From positions 682,001 through 746,000 of the forward strand of contig NW_026570232.1 in NCBI RefSeq assembly GCF_019649055.1: a stretch of 64,000 nt of DNA. The letters are read 5' to 3'. A program made the position numbers and the translations under genes. Below the pieces are notes generated by a model. That model made no database searches, was not told the origin of the DNA, and saw nothing but the letters and a program-made list of their open reading frames with translations. Of this stretch, positions 48,878 through 61,964 are shown in pieces; the first letter of the stretch is position 1; every line of letters begins with the position of its first letter. The DNA comes from Paramacrobiotus metropolitanus (Eukaryota; Tardigrada; Eutardigrada; Parachela; Macrobiotidae).

Positions 48878-51800
48878 ATGGGAATCTTATTTCAAGTCCT
48901 TATCTTTTCTCTTTTGATTTTCATTGGAATTTTCCACAGGTATGTTATGTGTTTCAAGTGCTTTATTGTAAATGTTACATTTTATTGTAAGTTTAACTTA
49001 TTTTAAATATGGTTTATTTTATTGTAATAATTTTTAGTCATTTTAATGTTATTTATAATTTATTTATTGTATTTTCTTGTAAACATTTTTGCAGGGGTCT
49101 TCTGACTTCGTACGGAACTGTGATTTCTGAGCCCGTGGATCCATCGGGTGCGCCTGTGATCTCCGAAAGCAAAATGATCCCACACCACCAGAAACACCTT
49201 TACAGAAAACGGAATCTGATGAGGTCTCCGTGTCAGAAACATCCACAATTGCTCCTCCAGAAGCAGTTATCGCTGCACCCACCGTGTCACAAACGGTTTA
49301 TTCCCTCCCGATACCCAACGTGTTTTTCCATCCGCCCCTTCTCGACACTTTTTGGAACGTCTTCCTGCACTCCGGCAGACGTGGTGTTGGTAAAAACACC
49401 CCGACCCACGCGGTCGACGTCCCTCCGCCGATTCCGGCCGTGGATGCACCGAGCAGCACCATTTCCAAAGCGGAGGAGGATATGCCGCCGTTCGAGGAGT
49501 GGCGACAGCAGAAGCTAGTGGAAAAGGAGAAAAGCGGAGCGGGGAATAATGGCACGGGCAAGCGGCGACCGCGGACGATGAAGAACACCAACTACGCTTC
49601 CATTGCTTGCGGAGCGAAAGTCATCGCGCACAATGCGGAAGCGGAGAATCCGGGTGCGATATTGTCCTCCAGCCGCGATGAATATATGCTGAATCCGTGT
49701 AAAGCGCGAAAATACTTTGTGGTGGAATTGTGTGAGTCCATACATGTTCATGGATTTGATATCGGCAATATGGAATTGTTTTCTAATATTCCTCGACAGA
49801 TTCAGGCAAGTCAGTTTTCCTTTTTCCCTTTTTAATTGTAGCAGAATAAATCTAACTTGTAGGCGGCGCTAATATAATATGGGTAAAAGATGTTATTCTT
49901 CCAGAAAATTCTTCCTGTATGTATATTATAGTAATGACATGTGACTGAGGTAAACATATTTCAGAAGAAACTGAATGAAAAATTTGTTTGTGACATTGAC
50001 ATTTCTGGGAAGAGTGTTGCCTTATTACATAATCTGTCACCAGGCGATGTTTTCATTGTGGTCTTAAAAACCTGTTTTGCCCAGTGTTATCGAATTATCA
50101 TTTACCTTCTCTGTGAACGTTTGCCGGAAACTCGGTTATAAATTTCCCACAACTTGCATTTACGATTTTCATGCATACGGTATTTATTATCAAATTTTAT
50201 CATTTTATGTTAGTATTTGGATTCATTTTATATAAGTATTTGGATTTGAAGATTGGCAGTTATTACAACAATGATTGGCAGTAATTTTATTGTACAACAA
50301 TAATATGTAGATCCTGCCCTGAATATTAAGACGAATAACTTTCTTGTGGAATGATGCCGGTTTGTTGGCTGTACAAGGTTAACATGGCAAGGCTTGATAA
50401 AAAAGATTGAAGGCATCTGAGTTTTTTTAACTTCTGGAAACGTCGTTTCCTTATTAAATTAATGAACTAATGCAGTGGTTGTTAAATATGTTGAATGCAC
50501 AGAATTTTGATTTGTCACACGGGTGGTGTTTGTGATTGTATTCCGACTATTCTGTACAGTATTTACTAATAAGTTATGATTTGTGATGGAGTATTTCTTT
50601 TTGTTTTGCATTGTCCAATCACACAAAACAAACGTTTAGGTCTCTGCATCTGTCCGATTTCCAACCCGTGATTGGATTGATCTCGGGCGGTACGACATGA
50701 AGGAATCTCGCACAATACAGAACTTCAGTGTCGCCGTCAAAAGTGGTTTTGTTAAGTATGTCAGAGTGGAAATGTTGGAGCATTATGGCAAAGAGCACTA
50801 CTGCCCGATCAGTCTGTTCCGTCTCTTTGGGACCAGCATGGTTGAAGAATACGAAAACTCGGTGGATGATGACGACGACGACGGTTCCGGGCATGAAACC
50901 GGTGTGGATGAGGATGCGTATATGGAACAAGATAAGTGGGGACAAGACACACTAAGTACCGGTGGATTCGGCAACGGCATCACGGATCTGGTGGTTAACT
51001 TCGTAAAGAAAGTGTCATCTAGTGGGTATAGTTTACTTAAAGGAAATGCCAAGAATTCCACACCGGCACCCTGCCGTAATGCGACGGCGATCATATCGGT
51101 AAATTTTGTGTTGTCGTAGTTTCGGTATGAGTTCGGGTTGATTTAATGATTTGGACTTGATTCTGCATCACGAAAAAGAAAATTTTTACGATGTTTACGC
51201 AGCCTGTGCAAGCAGTTAATTTTTTACGTTTTATTATAATATTTTGCTTGCATTCATAGTTTTACTGAAAGTAACTAGTAATTTATCTGTACAATTGAGC
51301 TCTTGTTTTAGGCTTTGCATTCAAATGATACCGAACATGGGGATACATCACCGCATGATTCTCGAATTGCACCGAATTCTCCGCTTTTGCGTTTGTGTTT
51401 CTCGACATCGAAAGGATGGGATGCCACCACTCCAACCTGCCAGTACATTTGGTGCCTCCTGCAAGCTTCTAACTCCACTTTGTCGTTCTGTCCATTATCG
51501 CCGGATAACAGTAATCCCGTCTTCCAATTCTCGACGCCTGAAGTTTTCGAGTGCGAGGAAACAATGCCGAAATTACCAAATGAGATTGGTGTTGCTGTGC
51601 CATCACCTGCTGCGCACAATCACCACGAAACGACACCGGAAGCTCCTGCAGCGACTGTACCTGTTTCCACTGTGCCTATCACTACAGGGGAAAGCCAGAT
51701 TGCACCTGCTAAAGAGATTATTAGTGAAAATGCCTCCGGAACGGCAGCGGAGACTGTCCCAGAGATTACAAAAGCAAACGCAGAGGATTTGAAGAATGTT

Positions 51801-52499
51801 AGCGACGAAAAAGTGGAGAAAAGAAATGTCAATGCGACGGTGATTAACATGGCAGTTCCGGTTCAACCTCCGGTAAACGCGACGCCGGGACAGAAGGAAT
51901 CGGTGTTCGTTCGCTTGGGTAATCGTTTGAAGACGCTGGAACTGAATATGAGTCTGAGTGGACAGTATTTGCATGAGCTGAGTCGGAGATTTAAGAAACA
52001 GGTACGAGTACTGTCTGCATATTTTCTTACTTGTCTGACTGAACAGTTTTCGATATTTTGCTGACAGGGCGAGGAGAGTGCCAGGAATTTTACTGTGGTG
52101 TTTACAAAAGTAACCGAAATCACTAAATCCACCGCCGACAGCCAAAACGAATTGAATCGCCGTGTGCAGCAACTGGAAGCACGGAACAAGTATTTGGAGC
52201 AAGCCTTGCAGGACACGGAGAGCACGTTGTGGATGTTGCGACTGGTGTTGCCGGCGGTGATTTTGTGCGTCATTTTGGTCAGTGTGATATGCTTCATCGT
52301 TGGATTCTACTTGTTACGTCGGTATGTCCTGCGTGCGGTGATCGATGATATTAGCAAGCGCTTGATAGTCCATCAGAATGGTTATGCCAATGGAGCGGTG
52401 GCCAGTTCCTCGCGTAGGCCGAACGGACTAGTCAAACACCGACAAAAGGTCGTTGTGCGACCGGAAATGAATGCAGACGATGCAGTTGTTCCTGGTTAG
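48878..52499 (+). CDS. SUCO: SUN-domain membrane protein of the SUCO/SLP1 (Opt) type (one-base frame break)
   Basis: Five coding exons: 48878-48939, 49095-49805, 50640-51098, 51312-52001, 52068-52499. A signal peptide ([20 protein letters not shown]) precedes a Pro/Thr-rich linker. The SUN-like domain follows ([53 protein letters not shown], then [20 protein letters not shown]), with an acidic run after it. A variable lumenal region, a coiled coil ([20 protein letters not shown]), one transmembrane helix ([20 protein letters not shown]) and a basic tail complete it. Family members sit in the rough ER or nuclear envelope and support protein folding and secretion. One base is lacking near 49171-49174 (an AAAA run): the frame before it is in phase with the signal exon, the frame after it carries the domain. 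Intron 2 uses a GC donor (CAG|GCAAGT). Total about 784 residues. Confidence 0.9.
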
Positions 52500-53385
52500 A
52501 TGTCAAATGTTTTTTGCACATGTTTCTTTTTATTTTGTTAGTGGATCTGGAAGTTTTGCTCAGTTGGAAACAGGTTGAGGTTGTTTTGCTAGTCTGTATT
52601 TATGCTCCAGTGTTACTAAACGATTTCCTGTTTTTGCAAGTTTGAAAGTCACGGTGTATAGCGTTTACCCGTTTTTGCCATTTTATGGCATCATGTAGCA
52701 TTTGTACGGAAAAAAAACAGAATGTGATGTTGTGTTACCAACTACCAATGTTCATTAGAAGATAAGTACGACTACAGTACATTCATTCTTTGACGCCAGA
52801 TGCACACATCAGACATATGCTGGTATCGTCAAAAGAATTCCCAATATTCGTAATGACATGGACCAGCGCTACGTACAGGCTTAGCAGAGCCTACGGCCCT
52901 ACAGAAAAAACTCGCTCAGTCAACAGATCAGTTATTTCACTTTCGGTCAACCTGAATAAATTTCGAACATTTCGTACTATTCTTGCAGAATCTCGCTTAA
53001 TCATGGTCAACAGTTTCCTGAGCGAAAATAAATACAATTCAACAAGCAAATGGTGATTGGGGGATAATCTTGACCGGAACACACAAGAATATTTACAGTG
53101 TGGTTACCAAAGGCGCCAATAAGCAACATTTGTGCACAATGCACATACATTATTAACAACTTAAACCAACTCTCTAACAAACAAAATCTACAGCTGCATT
53201 GTGATTGAAGCAAAAAAATAAAGGAGATTCTCATCAGGACGAATAATTATTTACGAGATTGCACAATGTATGATGAAAACCAACAGCAATGCATTGCGTT
53301 ACACCGGGCCACTTCCGGGCGCGATAAATACAGCCAGCATCCGCAACAAAACAGGCAGTGTTCACCGTTAACCACCATTCCATCT
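52500..53385. other. Convergent spacer between the SUN gene and BCAT
   Basis: 3' UTRs of two genes that face each other. AT-rich with no gene or repeat that I can support. Confidence 0.65.
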
Positions 53386-56300
53386 CTACTGCTTCATCGC
53401 GCGCTTCTTCATCGGTACTGCTTCGTCGTGCAGATTGTGGTGATGTTCGGGTGTCTTACCCAGTATGGCATCGATCTCCACAGCCCAAGGATGGTTCTTT
53501 GTGCGTCCGTACTGGATATCCAACAACTCATCATGGATGCGCTGCGTGACGCTGTTACGGCTTCCGGGCTGCGGTAAGTCCACATTTTTACCTTCATACA
53601 GTATTCGCGACACGGGGCACACAACGCAAGCAGTGCCGGCACCGAAAATTTCAAGTAACTGCAAAAACAAGCAACAATGTGGTCAATCACGAATGAATCC
53701 AGCGACAGAAGGCAATGTTACCCGGTTCTCGTGTTTAGCTTTCAGAATATCTTTCATCGATATCGATCGCTCGACCGCTTTCAAATCACTCTGCAGAGAA
53801 GAAAGCGGTACTTATATGAAAATGTTGTTACGACTTCACTGAAAAACTGTGACGCATTCTAAAAATAACAAAAGGCGAAAAATATAAAAATTCGTGAAAA
53901 CAATCAAAATTTTGTAAGCGAAGTTTGGCATTCGATAAGGGTTCAGATCACTTATGACGCTTTACCCAAGTTTGAGTCAGATCGAGAATGCTTTGGCGGG
54001 TTACACCCGGCAAGATCAGTCCGTCCAGCGGAGGTGTGAGCAATTCTTTTTCTGCGAAAAACATTCAGCGTAACAGCCCAAAAAGTCATAAACTACGCGA
54101 AGCAAAATTCATTTACCGCCTTTTTCGTTAATCCAGTACACGAAAATGTTCATCGTGCCCACTTCGGTGAGGTAGTGTTTGTCTCCGAACAACCACAGGA
54201 CTTGTTGACAACCCTGTTTGGCGGCTTCCTTCGCCACGTGAATAGTAGGAGCATAATTGCTGTTAAAGAATTAATACAACATTGCACTGAAAGCCATTCT
54301 TTGTGATGATCGTTTCCTGATAAAATTTTTAACTTTGCCACACCTGCCCATCTTGTAAGCACCAGCACCACCCGGCCATGATCTGACAAACTTCGGATCC
54401 GCCAACAGCGATATCGGTTTGAAGCCCGACGGGAAGTACGGTCCCACTGGACCGACGATAACGTACAGCAGCGCTTCGCTGGATTTAGCCACACCGAGTG
54501 TTGGCTCGGTGCCGATTAGCGTCGGTCGGATGTAGAGCGAACTATTCGTATTCTGCGGCACCCATTCACGGTCGACGTCGATGAGTTTGGCAATGCAGCG
54601 GGTCAATTCTTTTCCATCAAATTCCTACATGATTACGGCATTTTTCAGTAATTCAAATGAGAAATGAATTCAAAGCCCCTATAATTGAACAGCTGAAAGG
54701 GGAAAGTCTGTCTGTATAAGCACAACAGAACATTCAAATTCTCACCTTAAAATTAAAACGAGTACAAATTTAATTCTGAACTACAAACATAAGACTGAAA
54801 AAAACTACAAGAACCAGCTCTGTGCCAGTTCAAGTATTGTACCAAATAATTGTGCGGATTACCGGAAGTGCCAATCTTTTGGAAGTGTTCAGCATGCGCG
54901 CCATATTCAAATCGGGACGAAACAGACGGATTTTGTGATCCACACCAGTGTAAGCTTTCATGCCTTCGAACAGCTGAAAATTACATAAAAAAATAAGTTT
55001 TGATTTTGTGGTAAAACGGTGGAAATCGTCACAGCTGTCGTAATAATAATTTTGTTGCTCGTCTAATCCTAAGGAAAAACATTTATTCATACCGGCGCAT
55101 GACGCGAATAATACAACAACATAAAAATATAAATCGTACATGACACATTAGCATTACGGTGTATATGCACTAGCAAAAATAATGGCCAATCGATTTCATC
55201 ATTTTCATGTTCGAAGTCTCATGACACCTGTCATGAGATCGTGACCGCATCATTTATGAGTGTCTGCAGAAGCAAATGTACTTACAAAACTTAGTGCCCA
55301 TAAATGAGATGATTTTCTTGAAATTGTGCTGTCAACAACGCCATATGCAATTTATCGCAAGCAGCACATCAGCTAACCTAACCACGACAGGGAGAAATAG
55401 TCGAAATCGAAAAACCATCCATCTGTACAGTACATTTTTAAAAAAGGTAAATTATTCCCGCAAGCCGCTCACAGTGACGTTCAGTACCGCTGTCACTGCC
55501 ACGATGGAATTTAGAAATCTACTGCTTTAAGTGAATCTTTGGATTAGTCTTACTGCACACACTTATTTACTAATCATGCGATCCCTCCACTGATATTCGT
55601 TGTATCATAAACGTAATACTTAAAGACAGATTATGATTTCGTATGCGGGTACGGAATTCCAAAATGCAACAAATTAACCGAATTTATTACACCTATAAGA
55701 TAAAATTAATTTGTTAGATGGATTGCAACACGTACTCTAACATCGATAATAAAAGATTATTGTTGTCTGATTAAGAGTAAAGAATTCATTTGCAAAAAAA
55801 AGACATGCGTTACACAATTAACAAACTCAACACTTGAGTGCCAAAAATTTACAATTTAAATTACAGTTATTTATATCAGCCTGAAATCTGCATTCGTGCA
55901 GAGTACGGTTAGAAAAACAAATTCGAAAATAGTAAGTTCATGAATTATTTAGTTAATTCATCCCTCGATGACGGCTGGTTTTTGAATGTGTACTTGTACA
56001 ATCCATTGTCAATGCAAATAAGTATCAAGATAAGATTACAATTCTCAGTGTATTTAAATTTTACGCTAGACAGACGAGCCGATTAAATAAGCAAGATAGC
56101 ATCGCTAACGACTTCAACCCTGGAGATGTTAACTTGCAATTAGTCAGGTCTTGCGTAACCGGAATTCCCTTCTGGCCTTAGGCTATTTTCCAATAAAAAT
56201 TTACATCGACTTGCTTAAAAAAATAATCGCAATACTGAAACATCCCGAAATTTATTGTGCAATATTTGTGCCCCTAACATCTGCCGGGAATAACAAAATT

Positions 56301-56856
56301 CGAGTAAATGCTAATCTCACCTCCGATGCATAATGCAACACTTTAGCTGCCGGATGCAACTGGAAATTGTGGAAGGGAACGATGCGCGGAGTGCCCCATC
56401 CTTTGGCTTCCGACCAAGCCACTTCGAACATGTGATCTGAGAAGTGGTTTCCAAATTTCAAAGTGCTAATGTCTGGTTTCTGCTGCAGTTTGTCCTCTAG
56501 CTGTACACGGATGTCGGCAAACTAAAAGCAAAAATTATTCCTGTGTATCAGTCGTCCAACAAGGCGCATATCGCCAATACCATGTAAAAACCCACGACAC
56601 AGTATATTGAATGAAACCGGGAGGAAAATAAAGCCGCTGTAATAAAACTTACCTTAAATGAGCGCGAACTGTCTCCAGACAAGTGGGAAGCCGTTCGAAT
56701 TTCCACCAAGGTTAGCTACAATTTATGTATCGTTGGTCAATACAGATTACGTAAAGCTAGAAAAAGGTTTATAAAGCCACGTCCTACCGGACAGAATCTC
56801 TCCAGAAGAAGACCCGTCTTCTTAAAAGCCTGCATGGTTCTCGAAGCTATAGCCAT
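53386..56856 (-). CDS. BCAT2: Branched-chain-amino-acid aminotransferase, mitochondrial
   Basis: Nine exons on the minus strand: 56788-56856, 56653-56715, 56321-56521, 54863-54973, 54344-54624, 54117-54259, 53966-54051, 53722-53790, 53386-53658. They total 1,296 nt and give 431 residues. The start [20 protein letters not shown] is basic and serine-rich, like a mitochondrial presequence. The PLP fold type IV enzyme follows: [43 protein letters not shown], then [15 protein letters not shown] with the PLP lysine at about residue 239, EVGTMNIF, and [23 protein letters not shown] carries the redox CXXC of animal enzymes (Cys352/Cys355). It interconverts leucine, isoleucine and valine with their keto acids using 2-oxoglutarate. 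The last residues ([19 protein letters not shown]) form a tail beyond the conserved core. Confidence 0.96.
54974..56320 (-). other. Third intron of BCAT
   Basis: A 1,347-bp intron, the longest in the gene. It starts GTGAGA after GAG and ends TTTCAG before CTGTTC. AT-rich. A 60-codon plus-strand frame at 56151-56333 overlaps the exon border and is taken as chance. Confidence 0.85.
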
Positions 56857-59114
56857 TTACGGTTTACGACCAAAAAACAAAAGTGCAGAGCACTAAAATT
56901 GTGCTGTGGACAGATTTGTGAGAAGAGATGAATCAATTTTCTTGGGACAAAGTGAACTACATGTAGGTATCCGTATAACTCAGTTAAAATTAAACACTCA
57001 AACACAAAAAACGTTTTATTCCAAGGCTCACGTGGCACAGAAGTATGCAAAACTCTAGTAGTTGGCAATGGTATATCGACGAGCTAGAAAAATTCAACTG
57101 ATCTTTTTAGACTGAAGTCAGCTGTCTGTCGCCGCTCTCTTGCGACAGCCGCTACTGTGAGTCAGCCGCCGCTCGTATTAAGCTTTCGGAATTGTACTTA
57201 CATGCCTACGGGCCACACCTACGGTTCATTTGTTCCAATTGGCGGAAATCCAATGCGTACTTGTACAATACTGCGTGATGTTGCAGTTAAAGTAATAATA
57301 CTTTCTGCAGTAATGTTAGTGCTTACGATAGCACTGCTTGTACTGTAAAATTAAATTTTACAATAGTTAATTTAACTTACCATTAATTCGTTAGTAAAAA
57401 AGTACAGGTCATGCAGTCAGCAGTATTAACATTTTTTTCGTTATTAGCACGACTGCACGAGGCAGCAAGATTATTGTGATAAAATGGAGAATGATTTAGT
57501 AAGTCACCATTAATTTTAACAGCACGATGGTTGCAACCGTTTTCGAAACTTGAACGAACGTTAAAAGTAGTCAAACACTGAAAGTTTGAATAAAATTCTA
57601 TAAATATTGTACTGTGCTTTATATTAATTTTTATAAAGTGCAATACTACAGGACAGTAATTCAGCGACCATCGAAGGTGAGTCAAGACTGTCAAGTGATA
57701 TTGTACGAAATAATGTTGGCCCTCTAACCTATCGCTTCGCATGCTGAAATCCCGCCACAACTACTTCCCTCTGCGCCGGAAACCGTGCTCGAAAAAGCTC
57801 TGCCGACTGGGATACAGTTATTCAGCTCGTACGACGTACAGAATATAATTATGTTTCCGGTGTATGTGTGCGATTCGGCAACTGGGCATGTGATCTCTCG
57901 TGATTTTCTTCTGATTCTATTCATGTTCTTTAAATAGGTGACGCAGATGGATGGCAATTTTTAACTTGATCGTTCCTCCAGTGCTCTACGGATACTCTGC
58001 CACAAAAACGGCAGAAATGCCACAGAATATCATATAAAACCACAAACACATTAATTATTACATTTTTAAATAGATTTATAATAGAAACACACTGTGTATA
58101 AAGTTCGGCATCATGCCACGATGACTAAGGACAGTAATTATAAGACATGACAAGAACTTAGTACTTTAATTAGACATAGCAAGCTACTCACACACTCTAC
58201 ATAAAACACACTCATACAATTAATTTCAATTAAATTACAATTAACTTAGTGTCAGATTTTTTACACACACTCACAATTAACTTTAGGTAAGTAGAGTAAG
58301 TGTGCTTACTACGCACTAGTTGTGGTCAAATTCATATGGTCAAAGGTCAAGAAAGGGTTCCTTTTTGAATGTTCCTTTCTAAAGAGAGTACTTCTTCACA
58401 ATACGGGGTGCGAGTATATACCGTTGGCATATAAAATGGGCAACTGGAGCAAAATATGGCACGGAACTGCAGCGTGTAGACTAGTGTACAGTCTGTAGAT
58501 GACCCTAAAAATTAATAGTGTACTCATACTGCCGCCCATTTGTTATTTATGGCTGTGAGAACTACGAAAGCGGAATTTGGACTCTAGAATCGAGACAATA
58601 AAGCAGACGAACTGATTACAAGTGACCCTTTGCCAATCTGATTTATTTTACACTGCATTTATAAGGAGATGGCCGGCAGATCAGCAAAAAAGTAGCTCAG
58701 GGAATACCACAGAACAAAATTCAAAAATTGAAAAAAAATTAAATCTTGAGTATCCTTCTATAACAGGCGGCATACTACTAGTACCTAAAACAGTTTATAT
58801 CATTTATTGAACTTACGAATTGAAATGCGCTCACAAGTCAGTTTATTTTGTGTATCTGTGTCTATCCACTTGATTTTCCTACACGGTCTGGACAGCGTCG
58901 TAAACGTTTAGGAAATATTATACTTATTGGTTTTGCTGTTTGCAGTAAACAGTTAGGTATTCAGGAGCGGCAACCCGAATCTTGATATCAAACTTGCAAC
59001 AATACCGAAGAATCATGTTAATGCTTTTATAACTTGACAAAACAGCAAGCAAAAATAAAGTTATTATTACACAAAAGTCACCACACGATTTAACATCATA
59101 CAGCTGATTTAACA
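56857..59114. other. Intergenic region between BCAT and DDX10
   Basis: Begins with the BCAT promoter side, which is GC-richer near 57110-57170 and includes a small inverted repeat (ctgtcgc and gcgacag). Continues as AT-rich DNA and ends with the 3' UTR of the helicase. A 125-codon frame on the minus strand (57383-57760) has no recognisable domain. Confidence 0.55.
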
Positions 59115-61964
59115 TCAGCCTAATAATAATTTCAAAGCTAAACTTTCATCTTCGGCAATGCTTAACTGTTCACGCTTTCTCCGCTTCAAGGTGCTTTCAT
59201 CAGGAGTTGTTTCCGAAAGCCGCTTCTTTTTAGACTTCCTAGGTTCTTCTTGAACAGCTTCATCTTGGTATTCCTCAAAGGCCACCGGCTCATCCTCTGG
59301 ATCGCCTTCATATTCTGCCAACGTCACGCCTTCATCAGCGTCTTCGGCCTGTAGACGCTCATCTTTGCCTAACGGCTGACCGGGTTTTCTCCGCAGTGCC
59401 TTTCTTTTTTTCCTGTCTTCTTTGTGCTTTTCTTTAATCCTTTGTCGATATGCCACACGGTCCTGCACATCGGCGTTTATCAAAGCTTTCTTTGCTTCCT
59501 CCACATCCAAACCTTTTTCAGGCACTTTGTGTTTTCCATCTCCAGATTCTAATGCGGATCCTTCAACTTCCGCAACGTTCCCTTCGTCATCAAACTTTAT
59601 ACGTGTATTAACAACGATCCCTTTCTTCATTAGACGATTGGCTAGCATAGCTTTCGAAACTAAACGATTTTTGTTTTTGCTATTGCTCCGCTCTTCCCGG
59701 CTAGGTGCAATCTCAAGAGTTTCTTCTTTTTCGAAATCGTGCTCTTTTCTTTGGGATTTCTTGGGAATCAGTACTTCGTCGTCCGATTCATCATCAAGCT
59801 CTCCATTAAAAGCATTGGATTTACTACTGCTTTGGAGTTTTTCAATTGTAGCCTCTTCCGATTTCTTATCCTTACGACGTTCTTGTTCCTTCTTAAATCT
59901 CTCAAAAAAGCGGATGCGTGGTTTATGATGCAATCCTAATGATCGGGCATAGGCATCCAGATCGATATTCATGCCTTTTTCTCCATGTGTCATCCAAATC
60001 GATTTTAAATAAGCTTTGAAACATCGCTGTGCCGATTCGTTCAGGCCAGGAAATCGTGCCAACATAGCCTCAAGATTCAGAGGCTTCAAGTGCCGGTGAT
60101 TGGTTTCCATTTTCTCAATGGGGATTTTTTTATCTATTAACTGGGGAATAAATCTTTCTTCCTCGGAAGGAGTAACCTAAAACAACAAAAAACTTGTAAC
60201 AACAGCAGTAAAAGCTGAAAAAGGTCAAAATGAAACAAAACCCTTGCACGCAACTGTCGAAAAAGTCACAAGCTCGAAATCGCTAAACCAACTTAAATTT
60301 TAACAGCAACTAGTTTCAAAAGGCATCTCTGGATCTGATAAAAAAGGAAACAAAAATTATTGCAAATTATTAACGAATGACGATTTGACGTTAAATAGAA
60401 GCCTACAGTATAAAAATTACTGGCATTCAAAAACAAATACTTTTATCGTTAATCTGTATCTGTTGGCTGCGGAAACGCAAAAGCCACCAAAGCAAATATT
60501 TATAACACGTCTTGTCCTCACAATTAAAACTGCAACTCCATTCAAGTTAAACCGCGCCGTTCTGCCCGCACGATGAATATACTGAACCACATTATCCGGA
60601 CAATCTAACTGAACAACGTAATCCACATTGGGAAAATCCAATCCTCGCGACGCGACATCTGTCGCTAAGAGAACCGCTTTTTCCTTCCTATGAAATCTAT
60701 CGTAGATCTCCATTCGGCGCAGCTGATGCATATTGCCATGTAGAGCATACAAACTCACTCCGGGCTTGAGATGCCGCAGGGCTTCGTCAATGAATTTCAC
60801 CTGTTTGCATGACGCTAGAAACACCAGCGTCTTCTTTTCTTTGTGAAATTTCAGGAATGACCATAGAAAATTGAGCTTGTCTTCGACATTAATGACGATA
60901 TACGTCTGGGTTAAGGATGCCGGCGTCGCGTAACGGGAATCTTCGTCAGCGGATACAAACTCCGGGTTGGTTAAACTCAAGCGGGCTAAGTCTTTGACAG
61001 AACGGGTTTGGGTAGCGGAAAACAGCAGGGTCTGGCGAGAGGGAAGGTGCTGAAGGATTCCGTTGACTTCTTCAGCGAAACCCATATCAAGAATTCGATC
61101 CGCTTCATCCAGTACAAGGATCTGCAGGTTGGAGCACTCAATGTTGGGATTTTTGTCCAAATGGTGGCAAATCTGTAAAATAAACAAGAACTCACTTTTA
61201 TTTTCAAGCAGTCATAACTCTTAAAAAATTCTTCATTTACAGATATAACCCAAGCAGTTAACTGCTTTCGACAAAACATTCTTAGTTTTCGCGTTAAGAA
61301 CAACTGCGCAATTGCATTTGCATTACTGAAACAGTCAAATCAACAAATTTTCTGTTTTGCTAGTAATGAATAAGTACTACCCTAGTACTTAAATTATGTT
61401 ATAGGCAGATTAAATTATAGACAGATCAAATTAATTTAGGGTATGCACTTAAAACTTTAAAGTGTCTACTTTTTAGCGTACACAAATTAGCCGTTAATAT
61501 ACTCGTACTAACTGAAACGGCGAAAACGCATCTATTTACGGTGGCTTTACCCGCCCTGGAGTTCCGATGATAATGTTCACTTTGCCCATCCGGGGCGTCT
61601 CAAATTTCAGATCCTTTCCTCCAATAATTAATCCTGCAGAAAAATTATGGTGCTTGCCGATTTTCCGGAGAACTTCATAGATTTGGTAGGCCAGTTCGCG
61701 TGTTGGTGTAATAATCAAAGCTCCCAAACCGAAATCCCGAGACCACTTTACCGCATCTAACTTTTCGAGAACAGGAATAAGGAATGCTAAGGTTTTCCCC
61801 GATCCAGTGCGCGCAGCACCCAGGATATCTTTCCCTTCAAGCGCAAAGGGAATGGATTTGGACTGTATGGTTGTTGACTCCTTGTAGTCATTTTCCTCCA
61901 GACCATCCAGAGTTGCTTTGGAGAGGCCAAACTCGGGGTCCGTAAAAAGTTTCGGTGTCCCCAT
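59115..61964 (-). CDS. DDX10: DEAD-box RNA helicase DDX10 / Dbp4
   Basis: Three exons on the minus strand: 61551-61964, 60522-61172, 59115-60176. They total 2,127 nt and give 708 residues. Helicase motifs are in order: Q motif region ([13 protein letters not shown], Gln34), Walker [10 protein letters not shown] (50-58), [63 protein letters not shown] and HRAGRTAR. The stretch from SAT to ARLSL and the insert-free core are typical of the Dbp4/DDX10 branch. Exon 3 adds the DUF4217 region ([17 protein letters not shown]) and a long charged tail rich in Lys and Glu, ending [14 protein letters not shown] like vertebrate DDX10. It acts in the nucleolus in 18S rRNA maturation and U14 snoRNA release. 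The amino end is shorter than in vertebrates; the frame is open to a possible acceptor near 61990, so an upstream exon is possible. Confidence 0.95.
61173..61550 (-). other. First intron of DDX10
   Basis: A 378-bp intron that separates the TPGR motif from the DEAD motif. Donor CGG|GTAAAG, acceptor TTTACAG|ATTTGC. AT-rich, nothing else seen. Confidence 0.85.

Noticed and set aside
51244-51792. 182-codon frame in the lumenal region of the SUN gene
   Set aside because: Alternative frame of a real exon. The chosen frame joins in phase to the coiled coil and membrane helix.
57383-57760. 125-codon minus-strand frame upstream of BCAT
   Set aside because: AT-rich, no domain, non-coding composition and no splice links.
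59422-59928. 168-codon plus-strand frame, Ser- and Phe-rich
   Set aside because: It is the antisense of the Lys- and Glu-rich tail of DDX10, which produces long Ser/Phe/Leu-rich frames by codon complementarity.
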